IMG/VR virus record: IMGVR_UViG_3300031857_000005
Location: 240,366 to 304,365 of that record
Reading direction: 5' to 3' (one strand)
Length of the DNA: 64,000 nt
Source of the DNA: a virus
The position numbers were made by a program, and so were the translations under genes. The notes under the pieces are model-generated. The model did no database searches. It was given only the letters and a program-made list of their open reading frames with translations, and was not told the origin of the DNA. This document shows positions 51,809-60,302 of this stretch, piece after piece (within the stretch, counting starts at the first letter, position 1; each line of letters begins with the position of its first letter).

Positions 51809-52648
51809 ATGTTAAGTTATATCGGAGGTAAGAGTAAAATTGGAAAGTGGATAGTCCCTTTCTATGATAATAATATGGAAACATATGTTGAAACATTCGG
51901 AGGGATGTTTTGGTGTTTCTTCAACATGGACTTAAAACAGTTCCCAAACCTAAAGAAAGTTGTTTATAACGACTTTAATCCACTTAATTACAATCTGTTT
52001 AAATGTATTCAGAACCCAACTGAATTATTGAATGCAATTAACGCAATTGATTGTCAGAAATTTGGTGTAGAAGTAACTCCACCAATTTATAAAGAACAGT
52101 TTATCAGGTTTCAGGCTGAAATTTTTAGTGAAGGTTTCAGTGTAGAACCTGGTAATTATGAAGTTGCTGCTAAATACGCTTATGTCCTTACACAGGTTTT
52201 TAGTGGTTCTAAACCTGAGACAAGTTCATTCATTGACTTGAAAGGTAAATACAAATCAAAGTATCTTACATTTAGAGATAAATTATCTAAACCTGATTGG
52301 GTAGAACATTTCTTGAAAATTACGGATGTTGAAAATATGGATTTTGAGGATGTCATTAAAAAGTATGATTCACCAACAACATATTTTTATGTTGATCCAC
52401 CATATTGGAAAACTGAAAATTACTATTCAAATCACGATTTTGACAGAGAAGATCATGAAAGACTTGCAAATATATTAAAAGGAATGGAAGGTAAATTTAG
52501 TTTGTCGTATTATGACTTCCCGTTGTTATCGGAATGGTTCCCTAAAGAACAATATAGTTGGGAGAAAAAAGAATTCGCTAAGGCGGCGGCAGCCAAAAAA
52601 GGTACCAAACAAAATATGGGTGAAGAATTACTTATACTGAATTATTAA
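51809..52648 (+). CDS. Dam-type DNA N6-adenine methyltransferase (D12 class)
   Basis: The 279-aa protein has the D12 signature: an N-terminal YIGGKSKIG (SAM-binding) and TFGGMFW (about 30), and the catalytic DPPYW at about 195-199. D12/Dam enzymes methylate adenine, often in GATC. It stands alone, without a nuclease partner. It is the second clear DNA methyltransferase in the window. It probably protects phage DNA or alters regulation. Confidence 0.88.
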   Translation: MLSYIGGKSKIGKWIVPFYDNNMETYVETFGGMFWCFFNMDLKQFPNLKKVVYNDFNPLNYNLFKCIQNPTELLNAINAIDCQKFGVEVTPPIYKEQFIRFQAEIFSEGFSVEPGNYEVAAKYAYVLTQVFSGSKPETSSFIDLKGKYKSKYLTFRDKLSKPDWVEHFLKITDVENMDFEDVIKKYDSPTTYFYVDPPYWKTENYYSNHDFDREDHERLANILKGMEGKFSLSYYDFPLLSEWFPKEQYSWEKKEFAKAAAAKKGTKQNMGEELLILNY

Positions 52649-52675
52649 TTAATTTATTCATTTTTATTTATCGTA

Positions 52676-52683
52676 ATATTTAT
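52676..52683 (+). promoter_or_regulatory. Candidate late promoter motif ATATTTAT
   Basis: ATATTTAT, 14 nt before the start at 52698. Confidence 0.5.
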
Positions 52684-52697
52684 AGTAAAAACATCAA

Positions 52698-54542
52698 ATG
52701 AAATTAGTAAAAATTTTATCATCGGTAATCGTAGAAAATGTTGATCCTAAATTTAGATTAACAGAAATATCAAATAAATTAATGAATCAACTTGTCCTTA
52801 AATTTAGTAACGAAACTAAAGATTCTGAGGATGATATTAAAAGTTATATTGGTGATTTTGATAAATATAAAAACGGATTACCTGCCGACAAACGAGACAT
52901 TACAAAATATACATATGATCAACTTAAGTCTGTGATTTTATCAAAAAGAGTTAAGAAGGAAGAAGGTGATATATTTAAAACCTATATGAAGGGTCCTGGT
53001 AAAGGTTCTGATCAAAGACAAGTTAAGTCTATGATTAAGAAATTCTTAGAGATAAGAAATTATCTACCTGAACCTAATAGGGATATTATGAGATACCCTT
53101 ATTTGAAGTTGGTTGAATTGATACAAAATAAATTTGGTGGAATTATTACCAAGGCGGCATTTGAAAAATATAAGAAAGAAAGAAACGATTTAACAAACGA
53201 GCAAATACTTTCTTACATTGAAAGATATGTTGATTTGTATGATAGATTGGAAGCAAATACGCCACCGATTATGTTAATGTCATTTGATGAGTTGGAGGCG
53301 GCATTGGATCATTTACCTGACGGAGATGATACACCAAAGAAAAAAGGTGACGACTTTAAAGATATTGAAACAATCTACGATAAAGATAATTTGTATATCT
53401 TCAAACCAAACGGTAAAGAACAATGTATTAGATTAGCACATGGAAGACCTTGGTGTACATCAAGAATTGGTGGTGGTAACTTATATTACAACTATCGTTT
53501 GGAAAATAACTTAACACTTTACTATGTTATTGACAGAGATACCCCATTTGATGATTTGAACTTCGCGGTTGTTATCTTGGTTGATGAGTATGGAAGAAAA
53601 AGAATTGCCGATGGTAAAAACATGGCTGGTGGATATTCAGGACACAGAACAGAGACTTGGGATACAATCTCATCTAAAGTTCCGAAGTTAAAAGACAAAG
53701 AATACTTATTTACTCCAGATCCACTTACTGATAGAGAAAAAGGATTATTAAGAAAATACAAACATATTAATGTTCAAGACGATGCAGTTAAAGAACTTGG
53801 TTCGGTTGAAGATGCTGAGTTTTGGTTAGAAATTGCAAGTCCAAACCTAACAAACAAACCAAGAGTTTATATTAATTTACCTTCAGAACTTAAAAAGAAA
53901 TATATTTCTTTGGGTATGGATTTAACAGGTGATATGATTACAAGTTCAGAACCTGATGTTGTTAAATATTATTTGGCAAGAAAGATTGATTCGTTGAGAA
54001 CCAAAACTTTAAATAATCTTACCACCGCGGATATTGCTTTGATTAATATGCCGGGAATGAAAAATCTTAAGGAAGAACTTAAGGTTAAATATGCCGGACA
54101 GTTGGCAACAGAAGGTGACAACATTGTTAAGATTACATACCCGAATGATGCGTCATCAAAATATATTGCATTGTTTGGTTTTGATGAATTATTTGAAAAT
54201 TTACCTGAAAGTATTACATATTTAACAATATCAAATAAATCAAACGATTCTCTTGATTTGGATATACCGGCAAGCATTGGTAAGTTTACAAATATAATAG
54301 CATTGGTACTTGAGAATTGTGTAAAATCACTACCTGAAGAATTAGGAAGAATGGAAGGATTAACATTCCTAACATTACAGAATAATAAAAATCTTCAAAG
54401 TCTACCTGAGTCTTTAGCGGATTTAGAGTATTTGGATCTTATTGCGTTATCGGGATCAAATCCAAGTGTTGTAATACCTGAAAGATTAAAGAATATGATG
54501 GTTGAAGAAGGTGATGGTTTTTACTATATTTCAAGAGACTAA
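52698..54542 (+). CDS. Leucine-rich repeat protein with unknown enzymatic-looking core; capsid-cargo candidate (614 aa)
   Basis: The leader MKLVKILSSVIVE|N has the T4 prohead-protease pattern IVE. A helical N-terminal region follows (about 20-200), then a beta-rich domain around QCIRLAHGRPWCTSRIGGGN, LYYVIDRD and VVILVDEYGRKRIAD (about 235-310) that I believe recurs in marine phage proteins but cannot name. The C-terminal 170 residues contain leucine-rich repeats (LPESITYLTISN, LPEELGRMEGLTFLTLQN, LPESLADLEYLDLIAL). LRRs bind proteins, so the protein might reach host partners after injection. A late-type motif precedes it. This is inference beyond the motifs. Confidence 0.6.
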   Translation: MKLVKILSSVIVENVDPKFRLTEISNKLMNQLVLKFSNETKDSEDDIKSYIGDFDKYKNGLPADKRDITKYTYDQLKSVILSKRVKKEEGDIFKTYMKGPGKGSDQRQVKSMIKKFLEIRNYLPEPNRDIMRYPYLKLVELIQNKFGGIITKAAFEKYKKERNDLTNEQILSYIERYVDLYDRLEANTPPIMLMSFDELEAALDHLPDGDDTPKKKGDDFKDIETIYDKDNLYIFKPNGKEQCIRLAHGRPWCTSRIGGGNLYYNYRLENNLTLYYVIDRDTPFDDLNFAVVILVDEYGRKRIADGKNMAGGYSGHRTETWDTISSKVPKLKDKEYLFTPDPLTDREKGLLRKYKHINVQDDAVKELGSVEDAEFWLEIASPNLTNKPRVYINLPSELKKKYISLGMDLTGDMITSSEPDVVKYYLARKIDSLRTKTLNNLTTADIALINMPGMKNLKEELKVKYAGQLATEGDNIVKITYPNDASSKYIALFGFDELFENLPESITYLTISNKSNDSLDLDIPASIGKFTNIIALVLENCVKSLPEELGRMEGLTFLTLQNNKNLQSLPESLADLEYLDLIALSGSNPSVVIPERLKNMMVEEGDGFYYISRD

Positions 54543-54557
54543 TTTAAATCCGAATAT

Positions 54558-54854
54558 ATGAGTAATGTTGATATTGAAATTTATGTATCACAATTAATTA
54601 ATTTCTTTGAGAGTAATCCAAACGATTTAATTGAATTGATAGGTAATCTTCAGAAAGAAGAGTTCTATCATAAATTGAGAGAGAAGTGTGAAGAGAACTA
54701 TAAGAAAGGTGAAGATATTGTTTTGACAAAAAATCAAATTATTGATATTGTGGTGGAACTTAAAATACCTGAACTATCGGATAAATTAAATCCTAAACAA
54801 GTTGTGGAAGGGTTTATCCAAAAAACAAAGTTTGGGGATATTATTTTAAATTAA
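54558..54854 (+). CDS. Small hypothetical helical protein (98 aa)
   Basis: All-helical, with a FFESNPNDLIELIGNL start. Resembles the 46-aa and other small proteins that contain the ENPND/NPNDL motif, as in the 61096 product (KENPNDSDLG). Unknown function. Confidence 0.55.
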   Translation: MSNVDIEIYVSQLINFFESNPNDLIELIGNLQKEEFYHKLREKCEENYKKGEDIVLTKNQIIDIVVELKIPELSDKLNPKQVVEGFIQKTKFGDIILN

Positions 54855-54866
54855 TTTCATTTCGTA

Positions 54867-54897
54867 TTTGGCAATTACAAATTAATTACTATCTTTG
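54867..54897 (+). promoter_or_regulatory. Host-type promoter TTTG-N19-TATCTTTG
   Basis: TTTG at 54867-54870 and TATCTTTG at 54890-54897 with an exact 19-nt spacer; the DUF932 start follows 24 nt later. Confidence 0.8.
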
Positions 54898-54921
54898 TGA
54901 TGTAATTAAAACCAAAACATT

Positions 54922-55677
54922 ATGATTTATACACCAGAACTTATCAAATCCGTAGCCCCTTCAGTATTCGCAACATCAGCATCAAGCAAGTTGTCTGACA
55001 AGTATGTCTTTGTACCAACCGATCAAGTCATTGAATTTTTCGATCGTGAAGGTTGGGAAATTTCAGATGTTAAACAAACAGGTAAAGGAATTCACGCAAC
55101 CCATCAAATTAGATTCCGTAATGGAGAACTTCCTTCAGTTGGAGACACATTGGTTGAAGCAATTGTTCGTAACTCACACAATGGTATGTCAACATTCTCA
55201 GTCAGTGCTGGACTTCACCGATTGGTATGTTCTAACGGACTTACAGTACCTACATCAGTTGCCGACAAATTTAATGTTAGACACAGTGGGTTTGAACTTG
55301 ACGATGTGAAACGATTGATGGACGGTTTTGCAAAGAAACTACCAACAATCCAAGGATCTGTTGGACGAATGATGGAACGAGAACTTACCATTGACGAACA
55401 AATTCAATATGTTCAGAAAGCGTCAAAAATCCGATGGGCTGAAGGATCAATCCCAACTGACAACCAACTTGTTGACATCCTTACACCAAATCGTGTGGAA
55501 GATAGTAATAACGACTTGTGGACAACCTTCAATGTAGTACAAGAGAAGTTTGTACGAGGAGGGTTTGACTACCGAACTAAAACAGGACGAAAGTCAAAAC
55601 TACGAGATCTTAAAAGTATCTTGGCGGTAAACAACATCAACACAAAACTTTGGGAACTTGCCGAAGAAATGATTTAA
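54922..55677 (+). CDS. DUF932 protein (251 aa)
   Basis: The 251-aa protein matches DUF932 of phages and plasmids: VFVPTDQVIEFFDREGWE near the start, then IRFRNG, VEAIVRNSHNGMSTFSVSAGLHRLVCSNGLTV (about 85-112), and a helical C-terminal half. The function of the family is not established, though it is often linked to early phage or plasmid genes. Like the 41062 gene it uses many C-ending codons and has a strong host-type promoter, so high early expression is likely. It ends in a terminator. Confidence 0.8.
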   Translation: MIYTPELIKSVAPSVFATSASSKLSDKYVFVPTDQVIEFFDREGWEISDVKQTGKGIHATHQIRFRNGELPSVGDTLVEAIVRNSHNGMSTFSVSAGLHRLVCSNGLTVPTSVADKFNVRHSGFELDDVKRLMDGFAKKLPTIQGSVGRMMERELTIDEQIQYVQKASKIRWAEGSIPTDNQLVDILTPNRVEDSNNDLWTTFNVVQEKFVRGGFDYRTKTGRKSKLRDLKSILAVNNINTKLWELAEEMI

Positions 55678-55684
55678 AAACAAC

Positions 55685-55708
55685 GGAGGGTTAATCACCC
55701 TCCTTTTC
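55685..55708 (+). terminator. Rho-independent terminator after DUF932
   Basis: GGAGGGT / ACCCTCC stem with TAATC loop and T-rich tail. Confidence 0.85.
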
Positions 55709-55712
55709 TATT

Positions 55713-56054
55713 ATGGAGAATAGTGAAATAAAATATTTTAAAAAGATTGATGACTTTATTACTTCTTTATTGGAGAAAACGAATAAAGTGTACAGTGTTA
55801 TTGAGTGTATGGATTATATTCCGATTACACCTGAACTTTTATTAACTAAACGATTTACAATTGAGTATCTTGATAGTAAATCTTATGGAGGTTCTTTAAT
55901 CCATACTGAAGGTATTTTTAGAAATAATGCTGGTATCTATTTGTATTTATCTAAAATGGAGGTTGAGACTACTTATAAAATAAAAGTAATATACGACATA
56001 TCACAACTTGATGAAGTTGTGTTATTCATAAAAAATTTAACAAGATTAAAATAA
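55713..56054 (+). CDS. Hypothetical protein (113 aa)
   Basis: Alpha/beta sequence (KRFTIEYLDSKSYGGSL, then YKIKVIYDISQLDE). It is 1 nt from the thioredoxin gene. No family known. Confidence 0.55.
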   Translation: MENSEIKYFKKIDDFITSLLEKTNKVYSVIECMDYIPITPELLLTKRFTIEYLDSKSYGGSLIHTEGIFRNNAGIYLYLSKMEVETTYKIKVIYDISQLDEVVLFIKNLTRLK

Positions 56055-56055
56055 A

Positions 56056-56370
56056 ATGGAAATTACAGGAAATCAATTACAAGAAAAAATAAATAATGGT
56101 GAGAAAGTAATCGTTGAATTATGGGCAACTTGGTGTGGACCCTGCAAAATGATGAAACCAATTTTTGAAAGAGTTGCAACTGAAAATACTACTAATGTAC
56201 AGATGTATACGATGGATGTTGATCAAAACAGAGAAGTTGCAATGGCATTAGGGGTTAGGAGCGTACCGACAATTAAAGTATTTAATGGTGGGAATGTAAC
56301 TAACACAAGAGTTGGGGTTCTCCAAGAAAATGAAATAAAAGGTTTAGTTCAAGAATTAATCAATGGATAA
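56056..56370 (+). CDS. trxA: Thioredoxin
   Basis: The 104-aa protein has the redox motif WCGPC at 26-30 (ELWATWCGPCKMM) and cis-Pro RSVPTIKVF at about 70, the thioredoxin pattern and length. Such a protein can reduce RNR or act on host targets. It overlaps the glutaredoxin start by 8 nt, so both would be made together. Confidence 0.93.
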   Translation: MEITGNQLQEKINNGEKVIVELWATWCGPCKMMKPIFERVATENTTNVQMYTMDVDQNREVAMALGVRSVPTIKVFNGGNVTNTRVGVLQENEIKGLVQELING

Positions 56371-56647
56371 GGTAGTAGTATTATTCACAATGGAAGGATG
56401 TCCTTTTTGTGTTGAGATGAAAGATATGTTAGTTAAAGAAGGGATTGATTTTGTTGATCGCGACATTGACGAATATGAAGAGGAATATAATATGTTTGTT
56501 GAGATAACAGAGAATGAATTTGTTCCGGCATTTATGTTAATTGAAAATCCTGAGACAGAACCGATTAGTCAATTATTTGCACCTGATAGAGATTATCAAG
56601 ATTTAGAAGACGGTGTCAAGATAATTAGAGAATGGATTGAGAAATAA
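56363..56647 (+). CDS. Glutaredoxin-like protein
   Basis: CPFC at residues 13-16 in FTMEGCPFCVEMKD gives the glutaredoxin dithiol site; the following EFVPAFML fits the cis-Pro loop. At 94 aa the length suits a glutaredoxin. Paired with thioredoxin it can serve the RNR whose C-terminus is at 1-780. Confidence 0.85.
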   Translation: MDKVVVLFTMEGCPFCVEMKDMLVKEGIDFVDRDIDEYEEEYNMFVEITENEFVPAFMLIENPETEPISQLFAPDRDYQDLEDGVKIIREWIEK

Positions 56648-56653
56648 AAAATA

Positions 56654-56681
56654 AACCCCACCTTTTAGGATGGGGTTTTTT
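56654..56681. terminator. Bidirectional terminator between convergent genes
   Basis: AACCCCA / TGGGGTT stem with T runs on both sides; it ends the glutaredoxin gene and the minus-strand gene at 56683. Confidence 0.8.
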
Positions 56682-56682
56682 G

Positions 56683-57381
56683 TTAGAATAGAATTATATG
56701 TTCTAATAAATCTTGTTTAAGGTACGGTTTTTCACCATCAGGATTCAGGACATCATCAATTAAATTATAATCCGACAAACGCTCTCTAAATGAGTCCATA
56801 TTAAAATCAAATACATCAAGAATAAGTGACTTAATTGATTTCTTGTCAATTTTTGAGTCGGATATAATTTTAATTTTTAAATCTTCATTATTATCTTCCT
56901 CAGTGGTGAAATAAAATGATACTTCATTGACACCTAATAAATTAAACATATGGTTCATTATGTAATGTGAGTAATATGTGTTTAACCTTCCACAATCTAA
57001 ACTATAACCATATGGGAATTCTGATGAAATTGATATTTCTGAAATATCAGGTTCAGGTTCCTCAACAAAAATATCTTTCTTTACCATAACCCAACCCTTA
57101 TGAATTGTGTTTATATCCTGATTATATCTAACAACATCAATGGTATTAATATCTGACATTTCCAGCTCCTTCAGGGTATCACCAAAAGATTCCTTGAACT
57201 CATTTTTAATTTCGTTTATGTCTAAATACTCATTTGATGTTGTTAAACCATTAACAACCATAAATGCACCACAATCTGTGACTTGGATAATTGATTTTTC
57301 TGTTTTGTTGATTTTTGAGAGAATAAAGTCGGCAAATAAATTTACGATTCCTCTTTTTGAATTTTTGTTAATTAATCTCAT
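56683..57381 (-). CDS. Hypothetical protein (232 aa)
   Basis: A mixed alpha/beta protein with CGAFMVVNGLTTSNEYLDIN near residue 37, which weakly recalls the N-terminal strand of S-adenosylmethionine synthetase (GEITTS.. .DI), and NTYYSHYIMNHMF at about 135. The rest is acidic. The resemblance is not enough for a name. Convergent with the thioredoxin operon and upstream of a late-type motif copy at 57424-57431. Confidence 0.5.
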   Translation of the reverse strand: MRLINKNSKRGIVNLFADFILSKINKTEKSIIQVTDCGAFMVVNGLTTSNEYLDINEIKNEFKESFGDTLKELEMSDINTIDVVRYNQDINTIHKGWVMVKKDIFVEEPEPDISEISISSEFPYGYSLDCGRLNTYYSHYIMNHMFNLLGVNEVSFYFTTEEDNNEDLKIKIISDSKIDKKSIKSLILDVFDFNMDSFRERLSDYNLIDDVLNPDGEKPYLKQDLLEHIILF

Positions 57382-57423
57382 AACTATTAAATTTTTATAA
57401 TGTGTATGAAATTAAAACAACAT

Positions 57424-57431
57424 TATAAATA
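57424..57431 (-). promoter_or_regulatory. Weak candidate late promoter motif (minus strand)
   Basis: TATAAATA on the plus strand, TATTTATA on the minus, 42 nt upstream of the 57381 start. Confidence 0.3.
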
Positions 57432-57433
57432 GT

Positions 57434-58450
57434 TTAGTAATAAAGACGATCAGGTAACCCGTCATTGATATTCTCAACAACTTTTCTATTATCTGGATAG
57501 TCAGGAACCCTGATTCTTAAAAAATCATCACTATCGCCCATGTAATGGCGTAACATTGATGAGTAATCACCATATTCAAATAAAGTATCCTCATATCCAG
57601 CAAATGAATTTAAAAAATTCTCAATATCACTTTTAATGTTTTTAATTTTAATATAAGGTATATATACGGTTTTTAAACCGTTTTTGTTTTCAACCCAACT
57701 GTGCTTACCCTCAAAGTAAGTTGATAACTCATCAAATACCTCCGAGTACACTTCATCATTATATGCCTGATTGTAAGCCTCATCACCCAACCAACGAAAA
57801 CTATTCATCAAATCATTTAAATCACCTTTAAATAATGAATTCATAGAGTCCTCATCCTCAACAACAGACATCACATTTGATTCAGTAATGATAAATCTAC
57901 CATCGTCATCCGACATATCTCTAAACAATTCACTTTTATAATCATCTAAAGATAATTCTTGATTACCAACCAATTCTAAAACTCTCTCGGCTAATAATTT
58001 CATATTCTTTTCGTTAAGTTCTTCAACAATATCTTTATAAACATCGTAAACGGTATCACTATAAGGTTCCCACCAATCCTCATCTAAAACATTTTTTACA
58101 ATATCTCTATCGTTATATTCTCTTGAATACTGGTTGTCCTTAAAAAAATCGGATAACTCAGATAAGTCACTCAACATTAAATAATAACCATCACCACGAA
58201 TTTCAACATCACTTAAAAAACCCTGAACAATCTCGTTTAGATATGAAGGATCGTTTTGTAGGCGATATAACATCAACTCATTTACAAACCGTTCATCTTC
58301 GTAGTGTATACTATCTAAATCAAAATAATTTAAAAATCCTGCGCGTTTTACATAGGAATAAAATCTTTTTACATCACCTCCGAATACATCAGAGATATCA
58401 TCCCATTCACCATTATTGAATTTATTTACTAAATCTAAAACTTTTGACAT
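57434..58450 (-). CDS. Acidic hypothetical protein (338 aa)
   Basis: A strongly acidic protein (Asp and Glu rich throughout, about 22% by eye) with aromatic motifs (RFYSYVKRAGFLNYFDLD, DEDWWEPYSDTVYDVY). No motif recognised. Late-type motif 4 nt upstream (58455-58462). May be a virion-associated protein; its acidity would suit DNA mimicry but that is speculation. Confidence 0.55.
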   Translation of the reverse strand: MSKVLDLVNKFNNGEWDDISDVFGGDVKRFYSYVKRAGFLNYFDLDSIHYEDERFVNELMLYRLQNDPSYLNEIVQGFLSDVEIRGDGYYLMLSDLSELSDFFKDNQYSREYNDRDIVKNVLDEDWWEPYSDTVYDVYKDIVEELNEKNMKLLAERVLELVGNQELSLDDYKSELFRDMSDDDGRFIITESNVMSVVEDEDSMNSLFKGDLNDLMNSFRWLGDEAYNQAYNDEVYSEVFDELSTYFEGKHSWVENKNGLKTVYIPYIKIKNIKSDIENFLNSFAGYEDTLFEYGDYSSMLRHYMGDSDDFLRIRVPDYPDNRKVVENINDGLPDRLYY

Positions 58451-58454
58451 ACCT

Positions 58455-58462
58455 ATAAATAT
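58455..58462 (-). promoter_or_regulatory. Candidate late promoter motif (minus strand)
   Basis: ATAAATAT on the plus strand (ATATTTAT on the minus), 4 nt before the 58450 start. Confidence 0.45.
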
Positions 58463-58516
58463 AAAAAAAGGTGGAAACTTCCGTAACCACCCATTAATTT
58501 CTTTGGTAGAAATAAA

Positions 58517-58663
58517 TTACCTCTTGTTATAATACTTCTCAACGATTTTTTTAACTGACTCTTGAACAGTGGCATTTTTTACTTGCTGTGGCTGTCCTTG
58601 AGCCGGTGCTTGTTGAGTAGCGGGAGTTCCACCATTGTTCTTATTTTTGCATCCACACCCCAT
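58517..58663 (-). CDS. Small protein with N-terminal CGC motif (48 aa)
   Basis: Read leftward from the ATG at 58661-58663: 48 residues starting MGCGCKNKNNGGTP, then a Gln/Pro-rich stretch and the helix SVKKIVEKYYNKR. A late-type motif lies 31 nt upstream. It lies in the 307-bp gap between the 57434 and 58758 genes. Function unknown; possibly a small structural peptide. Confidence 0.55.
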   Translation of the reverse strand: MGCGCKNKNNGGTPATQQAPAQGQPQQVKNATVQESVKKIVEKYYNKR

Positions 58664-58694
58664 AGCTGATTGTTTTTATTAGGTTTATTTTCTT

Positions 58695-58702
58695 ATAAAT
58701 AT
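58695..58702 (-). promoter_or_regulatory. Candidate late promoter motif (minus strand)
   Basis: ATAAATAT on the plus strand (ATATTTAT on the minus), 31 nt before the 58663 start. Confidence 0.4.
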
Positions 58703-58744
58703 CTTAATAGAATGTATTTTGTAAATAATTTTGGTATATCAATA

Positions 58745-58752
58745 ATATTTAT
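58745..58752 (+). promoter_or_regulatory. Candidate late promoter motif ATATTTAT
   Basis: ATATTTATA 5 nt before the start at 58758; it is divergent from the motif at 58695-58702. Confidence 0.5.
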
Positions 58753-58757
58753 AAAAT

Positions 58758-60266
58758 ATGAAAAAAGTAATTAGACTTACCGAATCAGATTTAATTAAAA
58801 TAATTAAAACTAAACTCAACGAAGAAGAATCTGAATTTATTGAAATTCCCGCAAATGAATATGAACAGTTATTATCTGTAACTGGATATAATGGTGCGGC
58901 TCTTGAAAAGACAAGAAGGTTTAGAGGTAAGAAAATAAAAGTAAACGGTAGGTTAGATATATCAGGTAAACCAGTTACAAATCTTGGAACAATATATCTA
59001 CAAGGATCATTAGAGGCAACTAGATCAAAGTTAGAAACTTTAAATGGTGTGACAATTACGGGGTCTAAATGGTACTATAATACACCATTGGAGTCTAAAG
59101 AAAAGATAAGGAAACGAAGAAAAGAATTGGATGATGCCCAAGAAAGAAGAGAAAATGGTGTGTGGGACTTAGATTATCCGAACATTGATGATGAGGGATT
59201 AAAAGCAAATGCTGCGTTTCAGTACCTTGTTGAAAATGGTGAGATAGAAGAAATAACATCAGAAGAAAAAAGAGAATTAAAAAATTTAGAACAAAGACAA
59301 CTTAATATTTCTGATAGAATGGAAGCGGAAAATGATGAGGAACTTTTATCTGAATTGCAAAGTGAATACGATGAATTACAAGAAGACATTGATGATTTAT
59401 TAAGAAAGGAAAATAATGATGTTTATGGATTGATACCCAAAAGTTTTGGACATTATAATATGTTATCTTTTATGACAACATATGATGATTTTAATGATGT
59501 GACAATTGCCGTTGGAACCGAATATGAAGCGGATGAATCAAAAAAAGAATGGGTTGAACAATTATTGGATGATGGAGGATATAGACACTTTAATCAATAT
59601 ACGGTTGAAAGACATATTGATGGTGATGAGGTTGCCGACTATTTTGAAGATGTTATTAGAGAATGGATATATGATGATCCTGATAATTATGACGTTGTAA
59701 AAGATTTAAGTAGAAGTCAAAAAGATGAACTTTGGGTTCTTAAAATGGAGAAATGGGTTTATGAAAATGAAGGAGTCAGGTTTCCAATAAAGTACCCAAC
59801 AAAAGAAGAAAATGGAACTGTATTTGATTTTTGGGATGAAGATGAAGAACACGAATTTCAATTAAAATATGAAGGAAATAAGTGGGTATTATATAAAGAC
59901 GGATCGATAGTTCAACCAGGTCAACTATATGATGATGAAGACACTGACGATCACCAAGATGATCGTGAAAGTAGAATTTCTGATATTGAATATGAAATAC
60001 AAGAAATTGAAGAAAATCCTGATGGTGATTTGGATGAAGATTCGGTTGAAGAAAGGGTTGAAGATAAAAAATACGAAATTTCTAATGACCCTATAAGTTG
60101 GTTGAGAAATTACGACATGGATGTTGATAATTTTATTGATGAAAAGGCATTTATTGAAGATGTTGCTGGTGATGAGGATTATGGTATTTTGAATGGTTAC
60201 GACTCAACATATGATATTATTAATTTGGGTAACCAAAGTTATGTTGTAATGATAACCGATAAATAA
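58758..60266 (+). CDS. Large acidic capsid-cargo candidate with RLTESDL leader (502 aa)
   Basis: The leader MKKVIRLTESDLIKIIKTKL ends LNE|EE, a T4-type prohead-protease site; RLTESDL leaders of this kind are familiar to me from many marine phage proteins. Two segments that follow are an N-terminal beta domain (NGRLDISGKPVTNLGTIYL, about 60-100) and a long acidic helical coil region (about 110-220). The rest is acidic, with FDFWDEDEEHEF and DDEDTDDHQDD runs. The acid content and the leader suggest a packaged, possibly injected protein. No catalytic motif seen. Confidence 0.55.
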   Translation: MKKVIRLTESDLIKIIKTKLNEEESEFIEIPANEYEQLLSVTGYNGAALEKTRRFRGKKIKVNGRLDISGKPVTNLGTIYLQGSLEATRSKLETLNGVTITGSKWYYNTPLESKEKIRKRRKELDDAQERRENGVWDLDYPNIDDEGLKANAAFQYLVENGEIEEITSEEKRELKNLEQRQLNISDRMEAENDEELLSELQSEYDELQEDIDDLLRKENNDVYGLIPKSFGHYNMLSFMTTYDDFNDVTIAVGTEYEADESKKEWVEQLLDDGGYRHFNQYTVERHIDGDEVADYFEDVIREWIYDDPDNYDVVKDLSRSQKDELWVLKMEKWVYENEGVRFPIKYPTKEENGTVFDFWDEDEEHEFQLKYEGNKWVLYKDGSIVQPGQLYDDEDTDDHQDDRESRISDIEYEIQEIEENPDGDLDEDSVEERVEDKKYEISNDPISWLRNYDMDVDNFIDEKAFIEDVAGDEDYGILNGYDSTYDIINLGNQSYVVMITDK

Positions 60267-60302
60267 TTTACAGATGACAAAACCTTTATTATACTTGAAT
60301 AA

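Noticed and set aside
56683-57381. Naming the minus-strand gene as S-adenosylmethionine synthetase
   Set aside because: Only a short strand resembles the family; the nucleotide-binding motifs were not found.
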